Below are positions 23,106 through 34,431 of a stretch of DNA of 64,000 nucleotides, piece after piece. Origin of the DNA: Coccinella septempunctata (Eukaryota; Arthropoda; Insecta; Coleoptera; Coccinellidae). Position 1 is the first letter of the stretch; each line of letters opens with the position of its first letter. The stretch spans positions 41,900,116 through 41,964,115 of the forward strand of contig NC_058190.1 in NCBI RefSeq assembly GCF_907165205.1. Direction: 5' to 3'. A program made the translations under genes and the position numbers. The notes under the pieces are model-generated. The model saw only the letters and a program-made list of their open reading frames with translations. It did not search any database and had not been told where the DNA came from.

Positions 23106-24272
23106 CCAGCGTAGCTTCTATAAGGAAGTAAGGTTATAGGGTAAAATTAAACCTATTCGAAATCTTTTTTGGAACAGTCTCGTGATTACTAAAATGACGG
23201 ATATTCATTATGTGGTTCTCTTTAGAGTTGAGTCAAAACTTGTTCCAAGGACGAAGTTATATTCATAAACACTACTTAGCAAATCGAAGACGGATTATTG
23301 TTATTTGTACAATCACTATCTGGGTGTGTAGGATCTCTTAAAACTCATGAATAAACATGATTAATTATTATCTCATGATCACTCTTCATTACCTTATGTT
23401 CATATTTGTTGATAGGTTAGTTATTTCGACTCGTTCAAAACAAGAAGATGAATAATTCAGTGTTTTTTCTGATACTCCTCGGATAGTTCGACAATACAGA
23501 AAAATTTGATCTTAAATTTGACCGAAATGAATGAAGATAGAAAAAATAACTAACAATTTCATTCCAGCAGTTATTCAGCAGGTAAACACAAGCAAACATG
23601 TAAGATGAAGGAATCCAAGTTTCATTAAGTGAATTTCAACAAGAGCCATAAAATATTTTAATTGATCTGTTCATTTCTAAATAAATCACTCAACTTAAGA
23701 TCAACGTATAGAATGAAACTAATTTGAAGTCAAGCGCAACATAGAGGAAACTTTTTCACTGTAACATGTAGAATGAACTTCAAAATTTAAGATTTTTCCT
23801 TCAATAATTTACATTCACTTTCATAATCATAAGTTCCTTAAATTACGAAGATTCTTTAGTTTATATCTGCAGTGGAATTGAAAGAAGCATCAAACTCAAC
23901 TGACTGCGAGATATTCAGTGGATTTTTGATATTTTCGAATTGAATTAAACCGATGAATTGCTAAACTTTTCAGGAGTCAGTTTCCACACTCATATTCGTT
24001 TTCTCGAATCTCAAAAAAATCTATCATTGTTTTTTATCATTAGTTTATTTATTTACATGAATCATAAGCTCTTAAAAATATTTTTTACATTGTATTGAAA
24101 CTTATTAGTTATTATAATACAGATTTTTCTAAATTTTTTGCCATTCATGTCTTAATGCTTTCACATTTCTTTGTTTTTTGGGTAAATTTATTACTATTAA
24201 ATAATTTACGTCTCTCCAACAATTCACAACTATTCTATTATATCAGCTCTTGTCCTTCATCTTCAACAGTCT
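23106..24272. other. Intergenic spacer
   Basis: AT-rich, no gene supported. TTTATTTATT near 24043 may supply the poly(A) signal of the gene that ends at 24273. Confidence 0.45.
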
Positions 24273-24834
24273 TCAATGGAAAAATCCATGGTGATGATGG
24301 GGATGAAAGTGATGGTAATAAGGCCTATAATAATGAGGATATGCACGAGCATAGGGTGCAGGGTAAAATCTACCAGGATAAAATGGTCCTGGTATAGGGT
24401 AGAATGGACCAGGCACTGGAAAGAGGCCTGGTTGTATTGGAACTAAGTTTCTGGCTATGATAAGATTTCCATGAGCAGTGGTTATCATAAGGGCCAACAG
24501 AAAGCCAATCTACAAGAAAAATTTTTTTTAGATATTTTGCAAATTATTTGAATTCGTTGCTAGGATGAAGACTAACTGAAAAATGAATAGAACATAAAAA
24601 ATGAAATAATACATTAAATGAAATAACACAAAAATCAAAATATGATTAAACTTTCCAGTAGGATCAATCCTTCACTCCCTCCTCAAAGGATTGAAGTACC
24701 TATCCTGACTTGATTCATCATAGAAGACTATGTTCATAATGAAAATATTAGGTACATGATTTTGATCAGTAATGCAACGGAAAGAAATAATTGCTTACCA
24801 AAAAGGTCTTCAATATAATGAGTATATGTCTCAT
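24273..24834 (-). CDS. Pro/Tyr/His-rich secreted protein
   Basis: Exon 1 is 24834-24799 (12 codons, MRHILIILKTFL, donor GTAAGC). Exon 2 is 24509-24273, after acceptor TTCTTGTAG. The intron is phase 0. The product is 90 residues. The signal peptide extends to about residue 26 (IGFLLALMITTAHG). The mature chain has PGPFYPIPGPFYPGRFYP, then Tyr/His-rich sequence (YARAYPHYYRPYYHHFHP) ending HHHHGFFH. No cysteine. Repeated aromatic-Pro and terminal His suggest a structural or metal-binding secreted protein; Pro-rich antimicrobial peptides are another option. It shares the His-rich tail and gene plan with 21947-22278 and may be a distant duplicate. The + strand frame across it is a shadow. Confidence 0.75.
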
Positions 24835-24881
24835 TTTCGACAGATTGTACTACTACTAGGTTTTCTTCCGAATTGAACAAC

Positions 24882-24893
24882 TTATATATTTAT
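24882..24893 (-). promoter_or_regulatory. TATA box of the Pro/Tyr/His-rich gene
   Basis: TATAAATATATA on the - strand, about 48 bp before the ATG at 24834. Confidence 0.6.
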
Positions 24894-25537
24894 ATCGACT
24901 ATACATTGTTGATTCGACAATTTCGAAAAGGTGGGTATGTTTGTTGACACAATGTTTAGCAGAATTTCAGATACATATATCGAATATAATCTCTTTGGAA
25001 TACGTGTTTGATCTTTGTCGAAATTCCCATTTTTTAAGACCGGGGTCTTTCCCCAAGTTCGTTTGTAAGTTCCTAACAAGGTCAGAGACGTTTGAAGGAG
25101 TTCAAATTACGTTCCTCAATACACTTCGGAATTAGTCGATCAAAGAGAGAAATTGCGAACGCTTCGAGTGTAAGTTCATCATTTCCAATCAAGCATAGGA
25201 AAACATTATATTTTCATTATTCAAAAATTGATTAGGTTGAGAAAAAAGTATTCTGACAAGTAACATCGGGGATATTCATACATAGTGTCACATTGAAAAG
25301 TAAACACTGTTCTTTCCTTGTAGAAAAATCATGATTTTGGGAATTCGCTCGGACTTGTCAATTTTATTCTAAGGAGAAATTTTTTCACATGAAAACCATC
25401 ATCATATCATTCCACCTCTGATTGAAGTATCTTCGATCAACGTTGTGGCGCAAAAGAAGAAAATATAGACCACTGGGTTAATAGATGTTTCTTGATATGA
25501 TGATTTCAGCTTATTGCTTACACAAGTTATATATATA

Positions 25538-25833
25538 AGATAAAAAAATGATACGCCACTGGTTTTTCCGACAATAAAAATTACTATTCAAATCCTTATT
25601 TAATTTGGAGCAAATTCGGTCTCTTGACTTTTTGCTGTACGAGGCACCGTTTCCGGTTAAAAAAATAAAACAATTTTGGCGATTTCTGCACGAGAAAGTG
25701 TTTTATTTTTTTAACCGGAAACGGTGCCTCGTACAGCAAAAAGTTAGGAGACCGAATTTGCTCCAAATTAAATAAGGATTTAAATAGTATTTTTTATTGT
25801 CGGAAAAAACAGTGGCGTATCATTTTTTTATCT
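25538..25833. repeat. 296-bp near-perfect hairpin
   Basis: Arms 25538-25672 and 25699-25833 (135 bp each) are reverse complements with only a few mismatches. The loop is 26 bp. Arms contain GTGGCGTATC-type and TACGAGGCACCGTTTCCGGT sequence. A transcript would form a long dsRNA. Probably a young foldback MITE. Confidence 0.9.
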
Positions 25834-26110
25834 GAAAATATTCATTCTCGTTGCAGTACGGACGCCACTGGTAGAATAAAAAAGAAATGATATTATGCAA
25901 AAAGTGCTCCTTGACGCTCAAAACCTATTTCCCAAATTTCATGAGAATATTTCAAGCAGTGTGAGAGTTATTAATAAAAAACTTTTTTTTTTCTATAATT
26001 TTAACACCCCGTATCTCGCAGAGGAAACATTTCTCGACATATGTTTATATGACAAACTAGGGCTTATTTTTGATGTAGAATACGTGGTTAAAATTTCTCG
26101 GTTACGATCT
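25834..26110. other. Likely MITE remnant
   Basis: AT-rich tract ending ACCACCCTGTATAATC near 26113, which looks like a MITE terminus, with CACCCCGTATC inside. No partner end was found. The long frame across 25895-26437 is not convincing coding sequence. Confidence 0.35.
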
Positions 26111-26149
26111 GGACCACCCTGTATAATCATTCAAACCAAAACAGATGCA

Positions 26150-26660
26150 TATCTAACGGTCGGCCTGAAATTTCCATCCGAAATTCATGCCCTGGCCCAG
26201 AAGTGCAGGTCCACCATATCTGAATATTCACAATCCTGCGGCTGCTGTACCTTCCAGCAGTTCGTCTCCCCCAGGAACGTCAATCGTTGTTTATATTCAC
26301 TGCGAACTTCCCCGCACGTCTCCAATTTTTCACACACGTCGTGCATCGCAATGCAGGCTATTTTGCCGGAACCTGAAATCCTGGCCGCGAGACCATCAAA
26401 GTATCATGCCGTTAGGGCCGAGCGTGCCCCCGCATAAAATTGGGCTATACCGGTTGCATTCGAGGGTCGTTCAGCAGGTGGGCACAGGTGATTACGTGGC
26501 ACATTGGGGTATGTAGGGGTAGAGGGTACGGGGGTTCGGGGGCGCGAAAGGGGTTGATATCGATCCACGTTTGCGACGTTGTCCAGGTGGCGATTTTATG
26601 ACGGTGAGCAGGGATTTTGTGCTGTGGCATCTTAACGTGCCGTTATGTGTTTTGATTTTT
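26150..26660. other. GC-rich island without a recognised gene
   Basis: Markedly richer in G+C and CpG than its surroundings. Open frames exist on both strands (26187-26516 +, 26445-26630 -), but neither shows a known domain, signal peptide or start context. It may be a regulatory/promoter island or a decayed exon. Confidence 0.35.
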
Positions 26661-26929
26661 ACCCTCGTGCGTCATCTGTCGTCAATGCTCCTTGAAAATA
26701 TCAGAGAGAAGAATTGAGGATTCTGAATTTATTTATGTTTTCTCCTGGGAAAAACACAATTTCCTTTTGACAAGTGTTTATGTAGAGTTTTTCAGCTTGA
26801 AATAATATGATTTCAAAGGAATCATGTATTCTCGGTAACAAAAACACCATATTTGTGAAGTATACCTATAAGTCGAAAGTTTAATTCTGAAAACTTCGAA
26901 TATTCCAGGTCCTACTCACCCTGAATACG

Positions 26930-27450
26930 AAGTATGAGCTCCACGTGCATCAATAACTTCTTGGAATCTTTTCTGCAGGTGTCCACCAGCTATTGAGAAA
27001 ATCCTACTAAATTTGTTGCCAAAGTTGAGTTGAGGTAAGTCTGTGGGCATCAAGGGATCTTTGTGGAGGACAGGACAGGACCTCTACATTCGAGAAGTCT
27101 AGTAATTGCACTGCAGTAAAATTTTTCAACAAATTACCCAGGGAAATTAGAGATTTGTCAGTAAACAAATTCGAGATTAAAGTAAGAAAATTTTTGTCTT
27201 CGGGAGCCTTTTATTCACGCAAGAATTCTTCGATGGTAATTACCAAAACAATGATTTCGAGTGACTTGCTACCTTTTAATTTTTATTTGTTGTTTTGTTT
27301 ATATACTTACGTTTTTGATTGTTATATGTGCCATCGTTTTTTGTATACATTGACTCTTACTGCAGGTTCAGTAAAAATAAATCTTATCTTATCTTTTCTT
27401 ATCTTGGTTGGTCCCAAACGTGCTCGATTGGTGTGATCTATATGGCGGTG
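26930..27450 (-). mobile_element. Tc1-like transposase C-terminal relic, split by a LINE
   Basis: On the - strand, 27440-27408 can be read as TPIEHVWDQ, the third-catalytic-residue motif of Tc1-like transposases. After an interruption, 27035-26930 reads LQKRFQEVIDARGAHTSY, the usual C-terminus. The interruption is a + strand LINE end. No intact frame remains. Confidence 0.6.
27063..27407 (+). mobile_element. 3' end of a Jockey-like LINE
   Basis: The + strand frame includes FNKLPREIRDLSVNKFEIKV, the typical last segment of insect non-LTR reverse-transcriptase proteins. It ends in a 3' tail (AATAAATCTTATCTTATCTT, then more of the same) at 27376-27405. It is 5'-truncated, as expected for target-primed insertion, and sits in a Tc1 relic. 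Confidence 0.7.
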
Positions 27451-27532
27451 CATTATTATCAAGATGAACGAAAATTTCGCCAATATCTTCGTGAAATTGT
27501 TGGACTACTTGACTACTATATTGATAGGTATA

Positions 27533-28418
27533 CAGGGTGTATTTGAAGTTGAGGCTTTTTTTTCAACAGAAGGTAGAACTGGTCAAAATGAAGCGTTTCA
27601 CCAAAAATCACCTATACAAAACTTTCAAAATGACAAAGTTGAAAAAAAAATTGTAAATGATTACTGAAAAAAATCCTAATACGACCCTAAACCGTTTGTT
27701 AGCTGAATTATTGCAAAGCAGTGGGAAAAAACTTATCTCCTGATTCGACCATGTGGTTTCGTTTAGGATATTAGCTCGTTCGATATTTACGTGGTAATGA
27801 AAATGGAAACTTAGCATTGCCGAATTGTTCTCATTATTTTCTAGTAACTTACACGATTTTATGAAATGGCTTATTTTGATATCAACTGACAGAAGAGACT
27901 TAGGACACAAATGTAAAAAATAGAATAATACTTCGAATTCTCACCAATAAAATTCGTTTAAATCATTCACGAATTTTTTCACAATGGGCATCACAATCTT
28001 CTTATTCGAACATTCCAACAATCGTCGTAAAAATGGGATGAAATGGGGAAACATCAAAGCACTTTTTCAACATAACTAACATAAGCACTTTCAAGAAACT
28101 GCCTCGATTTTCAATATTTTTTTTTTCACCCTAATTTGCACGATACAACAATAATGATTCTCTCAAAAGTGACTTGATGCATTTAATCCGATGAACTTGG
28201 TACTGAACAATTCATTGTCCAGTCATATGTTTATGTTTTGTTTCGTTTTTGCTATTCCGGAGTCACCTTCCACACTCCCGTACTTGAAACTCAATGAAAC
28301 TTTGGGGTTGTATCTCAGCCATATTGTATATTTTATATAGACACTTTAGGGTTGAACGACTTATTTTGACGAGTTCTACCTTCTGTCAAAAAAAAACCCC
28401 ACCTTTGAAAACACCCTG
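27533..28418. mobile_element. MITE-B copy 1
   Basis: About 886 bp, ends CAGGGTGTATTTGAAGTTGA and ...TTGAAAACACCCTG. Subterminal GACAGAAGGTAGAACT occurs inverted at the two ends. Homologous to 32998-33843 (opposite orientation) and 56428-57293. Frames inside are not genes. Confidence 0.85.
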
Positions 28419-28429
28419 CATATTAGGAG

Positions 28430-29340
28430 TATAAATAAGTTCGTTGTTGGACTACTTGACTACTATGTTGATAACACTAGTCGCTACTTTTTTATTATTG
28501 CATTTTTCAATCTAGTGATATCGTCACTTTGAAGTGCTTTGAAGGCATTCTTCTTTAGTTCTGTCATTTCACTGAGGTGTAAATAACATGAGATGCTGAG
28601 TTCACTGAAAATGTCAAATTTCATGGCGAATAATTTGTAGGGAGTTTTACTTCAATACTTCAATTTCAATATGATGTAAAAGGCTGCCTAAAGTCATCAT
28701 ATTTTAGTGGAAGTTTATGGTGACCATGCTCTAGCTGAACGAACATATTAGTAGTGGTTTGCTTGGTTTAAATATGACAATCTCAATTTGGAAGACGAAG
28801 AATGATCTGGAACGCCACCAAAATCTTTGGATGAAAAATTAGAGGCAAGGCTATATGGAGAACCATCACAAACATCCCAAAGGTAGGGTATTGGCTGCCG
28901 TATGGATTGGAGCATCAGAGATATGTCGAACGCCTTTTTTTTACGTTTGAATAACTACTCTAACGGCAATAAAAGAGTGCATTTGACTCGAATTTTAACT
29001 GACGATGGAAAGTGACTCCATTACGATAATCCAAAACGTCGGGCAAAATATGGACACCCCGGCTATGCCTCATCATCAACTCTCAAGCCGAATACTCATG
29101 GCGAGAAGATTATGTTCTGAATTTGGTGGGATGTTCTTTATTATGAGCTGCTACAATCGAAAATTAAAAGAAATGATCACAGGAGAGGTCTACCGACTAC
29201 AGTTGATGCGTTTGGGCTGAGCATTGCGGAAAAAAGGCGTCATTTGTCTGCAGGATGTGGTAGATCAGTTTTTTCCAAGATTTCACTGAATAATGAAGGG
29301 AAGAAACGGCAACGTCGAAATAGTGCGACCTGCCTGCAGA
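28430..29340 (+). mobile_element. Dead mariner transposon
   Basis: The start TATTAGGAGTATAAATAAGTTCG resembles mariner ends. Three-frame reading gives motifs in family order: YGDHALAERTY, FKYDNLNLEDE, SLDEKLEARL, TDDGK followed by LHYDNPKRR (first catalytic Asp region), GHPGYASSS, IWWDVLYYELL and YRLQLMRLG. Stops and frameshifts separate them. The frame at 29005-29220 is part of this relic. Confidence 0.7.
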
Positions 29341-32300
29341 TTCGTTGCGTCACCGTACGTCATTATCGCTACTTTGTTTTCTGTTTCGTCGCCCTGAGGT
29401 TGTAGCTCATAAGAATAATAAGTATGATGAAGTTTTTAGGAAACCTTCGGGGGCAGGAGGGAACTCTGAAGATGGTCAGGGAACAGGTAATTCTGACCCA
29501 GGTTGATGCCAGAAGAAGTATTTTTTTCCTGAATATGAACTCTTGAAATTCATATACAACTTCTGTGAAAAATAACATTCCCTGTTTTTTGTGAATATTT
29601 TTATGGATACATCGCGAAGGCCTTCTATCGATTTTTCGTTTTCGAGGATATTTTTCGTAGTTTCAAGGGTAGTTTCTTAGGGTAGTAAGTAATCTATCCG
29701 ATTTCCCAGTACAGGTGATTCAAAGTGTTCAGCCATGACAATTTTTATTCAGAATAATCAATAAACTTCTTATAAACGACTGTAACATCGAAGTTGGCTT
29801 CGAAATATTCTGCAATTCTCTTCACTAAAACGTTTTGAACAAAATATCATACAATCTCAAAATTAACACTCACCATGATGTTACAATCATTTGAGAAAAC
29901 GATGTGTTTATGGAGACTTTATATAACTTTCCGTATGAGCTTTTCAATTCTGTCAACATCTTCTGGTAAATCTTTAATACTTAGCAACATCTTTTTTGCC
30001 GGAAGACCCTAAATATGATGCTTCGAGTCTGCCAGTAACAAAACTATGAGAAATGGAGACATTTTATATTAGCTGAAAAAATAAGTACTTGTATTTTCCT
30101 GACCTATTAAAGCTAGGGAGTAAAATGAAAATTACATAGGCATGCCTTTCTTCCAAGTGGTTATATTGAAAAAACGGAAACGAAAAACTGATTGCCTTTT
30201 ACAAAGTGGCGAATGCGCCGATGTCCGATAAAATTAAATAATCTTGGTAATAAGAATTATTTTCAGATAACTATGAGACAGAATGATGCCATAAATAGCG
30301 CTCCTTTAATTACCAACAACAAAAAGTTGACACAGTGCCAGTGAAACATCTAGAATTCATACTTTCAATGTTTTCCAAAACGGAAGCAGATGCTTAGAAT
30401 TGAAGATGTGTGTTGAAGATATTATTTGTTCTCACATGACATCCTTGAACTCTGTGTTTAATGGAATTGATGAACATTTATTCTTTTACCCATCGAAATT
30501 GGCTTGAAGATACTCATGCAAGTAGACACGATGGTTATATTTTATTTCTTCCGAGGGGGAGGTTTAAAAATTGTATGGAAAAATGTTCCAAATATATTGA
30601 GAGGATTCTCTACGCTCTAGCCACCCCTTAACAAGAAATTCGACCTGAAACCTTGTGATTCATCATTGAAGATCTCTTAAAGAAAAATGATAAAAGGCAG
30701 AGCAGAGAAAAATATTGTGAATTTCTCACCTCTTGAAAGTTTCGAAAATTACCAATGGCAAGTTTTGAAAGCCCATTCTGTATATGTATATAGCAATGAT
30801 ACAGGAGGATATATCATTATATGATTTGACTGATGGAGGTGGAACTTGAGAACCCAAGAAATATTAGCAGATAAGGGGTGTTGAGTTTTGGAGTAAACCA
30901 TTGAATCACGTTGTTAAGTCATCGGTTTTGCGAAGTGATTAATTATGCTGAAATTCCTAGAGGGGGGTGACCTATTTATCTGGAACTTTGTCAATGAGAA
31001 GCGGCTCTTCGTGATTTTGCACACTTTGTTTTACAAAGGGTGGAGAACGCAGAAAGGGAAGTATGATGAGGGTCTTGATTTACGGTTAAGCGGAATTGTG
31101 TTGCTGAAATTCAGTTGTTGTAGTTGAATACCTACTATGTATTATTTAAGTCTACATGAATGAATAAGGAGATTCTAGCTAAGATTTGAAAATGATTACG
31201 TTTCATACGAAGCAAAAAGAGCATGAAGGGGATGATTTATAATTAGAGTAGTAGGACGCGAAACTTCTGATTGAAATAGATGGACGATATTTAATCAGAT
31301 ATAAGAATCAAAAAATTAATTTTCTTCAGTAATTAGTATAGTTTATTTCGTTTTTGAATCACGTAAATTAACATCTATGATTGAGGAGTTTGTCATGTAC
31401 AATCTACAAGGGTTTAGTTATTTCATAGTTTAAAAAGGGGGGGTTACAGTTTACTACTACCTTTGGATCTATTCTACCCCCCATCAGAGCTCTCATCATC
31501 ACTGAACCATACTGCTCTGAGGGGTGGAGGTAAGTGAGTTTTTTAAATGGCAACTCCAATTTTTCTACCAGAGATGGATGGACTATTTGTTGCTGAGACT
31601 GATGTGGCCATTAATGGGGTTTTTAGTTCAATTATGGATTTCCATCGAGTATCGGCCAAATCAATTCAATCTTCAGCGATACATCTAAAGTTGCATAATT
31701 CGAAATAAAAATGGAAGCATTTTTCTACAAAATAGTGAATACCTACTGCACATATTCTGAGCCACAGCTTTTACTCAACCTGAATGAATTGACGACTACA
31801 TAATTTGATTTTTTCTTCTTTCATCTATTCAAAATCTATCAAAAAACTTTCAGTGTGAATGTATAGGTACATAAGTGTATATCTCTTTCTGGTTCAAACA
31901 AGGAATCGACTTCTTCTAATAGCTTTAATCCAGCTTCTAAGTTTGGGATCTGAAGACACACGTGGAGCATCATTAATTAATGAAGGGATAAATAGTCCCG
32001 CTCAACCCCATATACTGGATTAAACTTGGTGGGGGAAGTTGACAGTTTGGGTCCTTTCCATATACTTACTATGTTAGAAGTTCAGATCAGACCCAGAGGA
32101 AATAGGGAGTTCATAACCCCATCACAAATTCAGATTTCTCTTATCGGAATTCTGAATACATGGAAGGATTCAGGGAATATTCGGTATTTATGGAACTAAT
32201 TTCAGTTAACGCAATATTTTTCACTATAAAAAAAATGGTGAGATATAGGACCAAGTGAAAAAAACAGGTTTGTTATTTTGTGGTATTATTTCATTGGCCG

Positions 32301-32997
32301 TATATAAACTCAACTTATAATATAGAAGATTAAATCGAATGGTTTTAGTTGAAATCTTTTTTTCCAGAACAATTCATAGATCTATATTTCTCATGCAAAC
32401 GTTCTTAGGTGCTCTGTTTTGTTATTGTGGGTTGTTCTTCATTTAAAGATTTATCAGAATGAGTCCAATGAATGCGAGATTTTGAATCTGAGAATATTTT
32501 TTTTTATAAACAGAGGGATGTTTTGGTACTCTGGAAGCATTCTTTTGGGTGTCTCAGAGAAAATAAGCTATTAAAATATTATCAAAATTGATTCAACACT
32601 TAGGGGTATGGATATAGAATATATGTAGATATATACCTACAATGATTCTCAGGAAACACTCAGTATCTTAGAAACTAGTTTGCATAAGGAATGTTCGAGT
32701 CTCATTTACGACTCCTCATATGATTCTCTATCACCCCTTGCCCGAGGGGTCCTTGGTCAGAAATTACCCTATCTACAGAGATAGGAAAGACTACTCTTGA
32801 GCTTCGAAGAACAAGTGGCCGAGAGTTAGATATTGTTGAAATTTGTTATCACAAACTACAATGCAATAAGCCACAAAAGCTACCTACTCATAGTGCATTT
32901 CAATCAATCCGAAACATACAATCTGGGACCAATAAAACTATGTAAATAAATTTGTTTTTGGCATTTTGGGCTCTACTCAAATGAATTATAGATTAGA
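29341..32997. other. Gene-poor spacer
   Basis: No supported gene. On the - strand near 29860-29930, TATATAAAG is followed about 55 bp later by ATGGTGAGT, which looks like the promoter and start/donor of another small gene. No exon 2 with a signal peptide was found, so it is not called. The frames at 29369-29578 and 30945-31127 look random. Confidence 0.35.
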
Positions 32998-33843
32998 CAG
33001 GGTGTTTTCAAAGGTGAGGCTTTTTTCGACAGAAGGTAGAACTCATCCAAATAAGTCGTTCAACCAAAAATTATCTCTATAAAATATCCAAGGTGGCTGA
33101 GATACAACCCCTAGAAGTTTCAAGTATGGGACTGTGGAAGGAAACATAAACATATGGCTGGACAATGGTTCAGTACCAAGTTCAACGGATTAGATTAGAT
33201 GCATCGGGTCACTTTTGAGAGAATCATAATTGTTGTATCGTGCAATTAAGGGTGAAAAAAAAAATAGAAAATCGTGGCAGTTCCTTGAAAGTGCTTACCT
33301 ATGTTAGTTATGTTGAAAAAGTGCTATTAGGTTCCCCATTTCATCCTATTTTTACGACGATTGTTGGAATGTTCGAACAAAACAATTGTGATGCCCATTG
33401 TAAAAAAATTCGTGAATAATTTGGACGAATTTTACTGGTGAGATTTTGAAGTATTATTCTATTTTTTACACTTGTGTCCTAAGTCTCTTCTGTCAGTTGG
33501 TATCGAAATGAGCCATTTCATAAAATCGTGTAAGTTACTAAAAAATAATGAGAACAATTAGGCAATCCTGAGTTTCCATTTTCAATACCACGTAAATATC
33601 GAACGAGCCAATATCCTAAACGAAACCACATGGTCGAATCAGGATTTAAGTTTTTTCCCACTGCTTTGCGATAATTCAGCTAACAAACGGTCTAGGGTCC
33701 TATTACGATCTATTTCAGTAATCATTTTGAATTTTTTTTTCAACTTTGTCATTTTGAAAGTTTTGCATAGGTGATTCTTGGTTAAACGCTCCATTATGAC
33801 GACTTCTGTTGAAAAAAAAACCCTCACCTTCAAATACACCCTG
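32998..33843. mobile_element. MITE-B copy 2
   Basis: About 846 bp, ends CAGGGTGTTTTCAAAGGTGA and ...TTCAAATACACCCTG, flanked by TA on the right. Internal order is inverted relative to copy 1. Confidence 0.85.
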
Positions 33844-34010
33844 TATAGTGCTTCATTTAATAGAAGAAGTATAAAAATGTATTAGCTATTGAAGACTGAT
33901 TTATTCAGAACCACTTCATTATTTGACAGGACACCCTGAACATTTAACATATATCTACTTGAAAAAAGTAGTCGTTATATATTTTCGAAGTAATCTAAGA
34001 CATAAATTAA

Positions 34011-34424
34011 AAATTTGGACTCGATTTTGCTACCTGGGAATCTTTACAACACGAAGAAAATCCTGAAAGCACAAAGCCTACCCTATACGATGAGCTGCAT
34101 TATCATGGGAAATATACAAGTTCGGCACCTGATAACCACCCCCGTACACCTCCCGATACCATAGCAATGACCCGAAATGGACACATTACCGCCAGCCCCC
34201 AAGTGATCTACGAATCCGTCGAAAACATTTAACTGTGGAGCGATGCCATTCTCACCCCAACGCCAATTGTAGAATCATTAATAACCACAAACCCCATCAT
34301 TCAGCGTCCTCCTGAGCCGGCCCTGCACGGCGCCGTCGCCAGAGCGCGATCAAGACCCAGGGCGGCTAGTTCAGTGCGAGCTACCGCGATGGCCGAACGC
34401 TTGAAGGGCCTTTTCGCGCCCTAG
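34011..34424 (+). other. Coding-like stretch just upstream of the sodium-channel exon
   Basis: One frame is open 34011-34229 and, after a single TAA (34230-34232), again 34233-34424. It looks like real protein: ATWESLQHEENPESTKP, YDELHYHGKYTSS, TRNGHITASPQVIYESV, then VESLITTNPIIQRPPEPAL. It has strongly rising GC content. I do not recognise it. It could be the last exon of an upstream gene, an alternative exon, or a relic. Its last codons form the upstream ORF at 34389-34424. It is in a different frame from the channel exon. Confidence 0.4.
34389..34424 (+). promoter_or_regulatory. Upstream ORF before the sodium-channel start
   Basis: ATG at 34389 opens an 11-codon frame (MAERLKGLFAP, stop TAG 34422-34424). 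It ends 7 bp before the main ATG at 34432, in a different frame. If both lie in one mRNA, it would lower main-ORF translation and require reinitiation or leaky scanning. Confidence 0.4.
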
Positions 34425-34431
34425 CAACCAA

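Noticed and set aside
25895..26437. 180-residue + frame
   Set aside because: Starts in MITE-like sequence, crosses a MITE-type end and continues into the GC island; no domain or start context.
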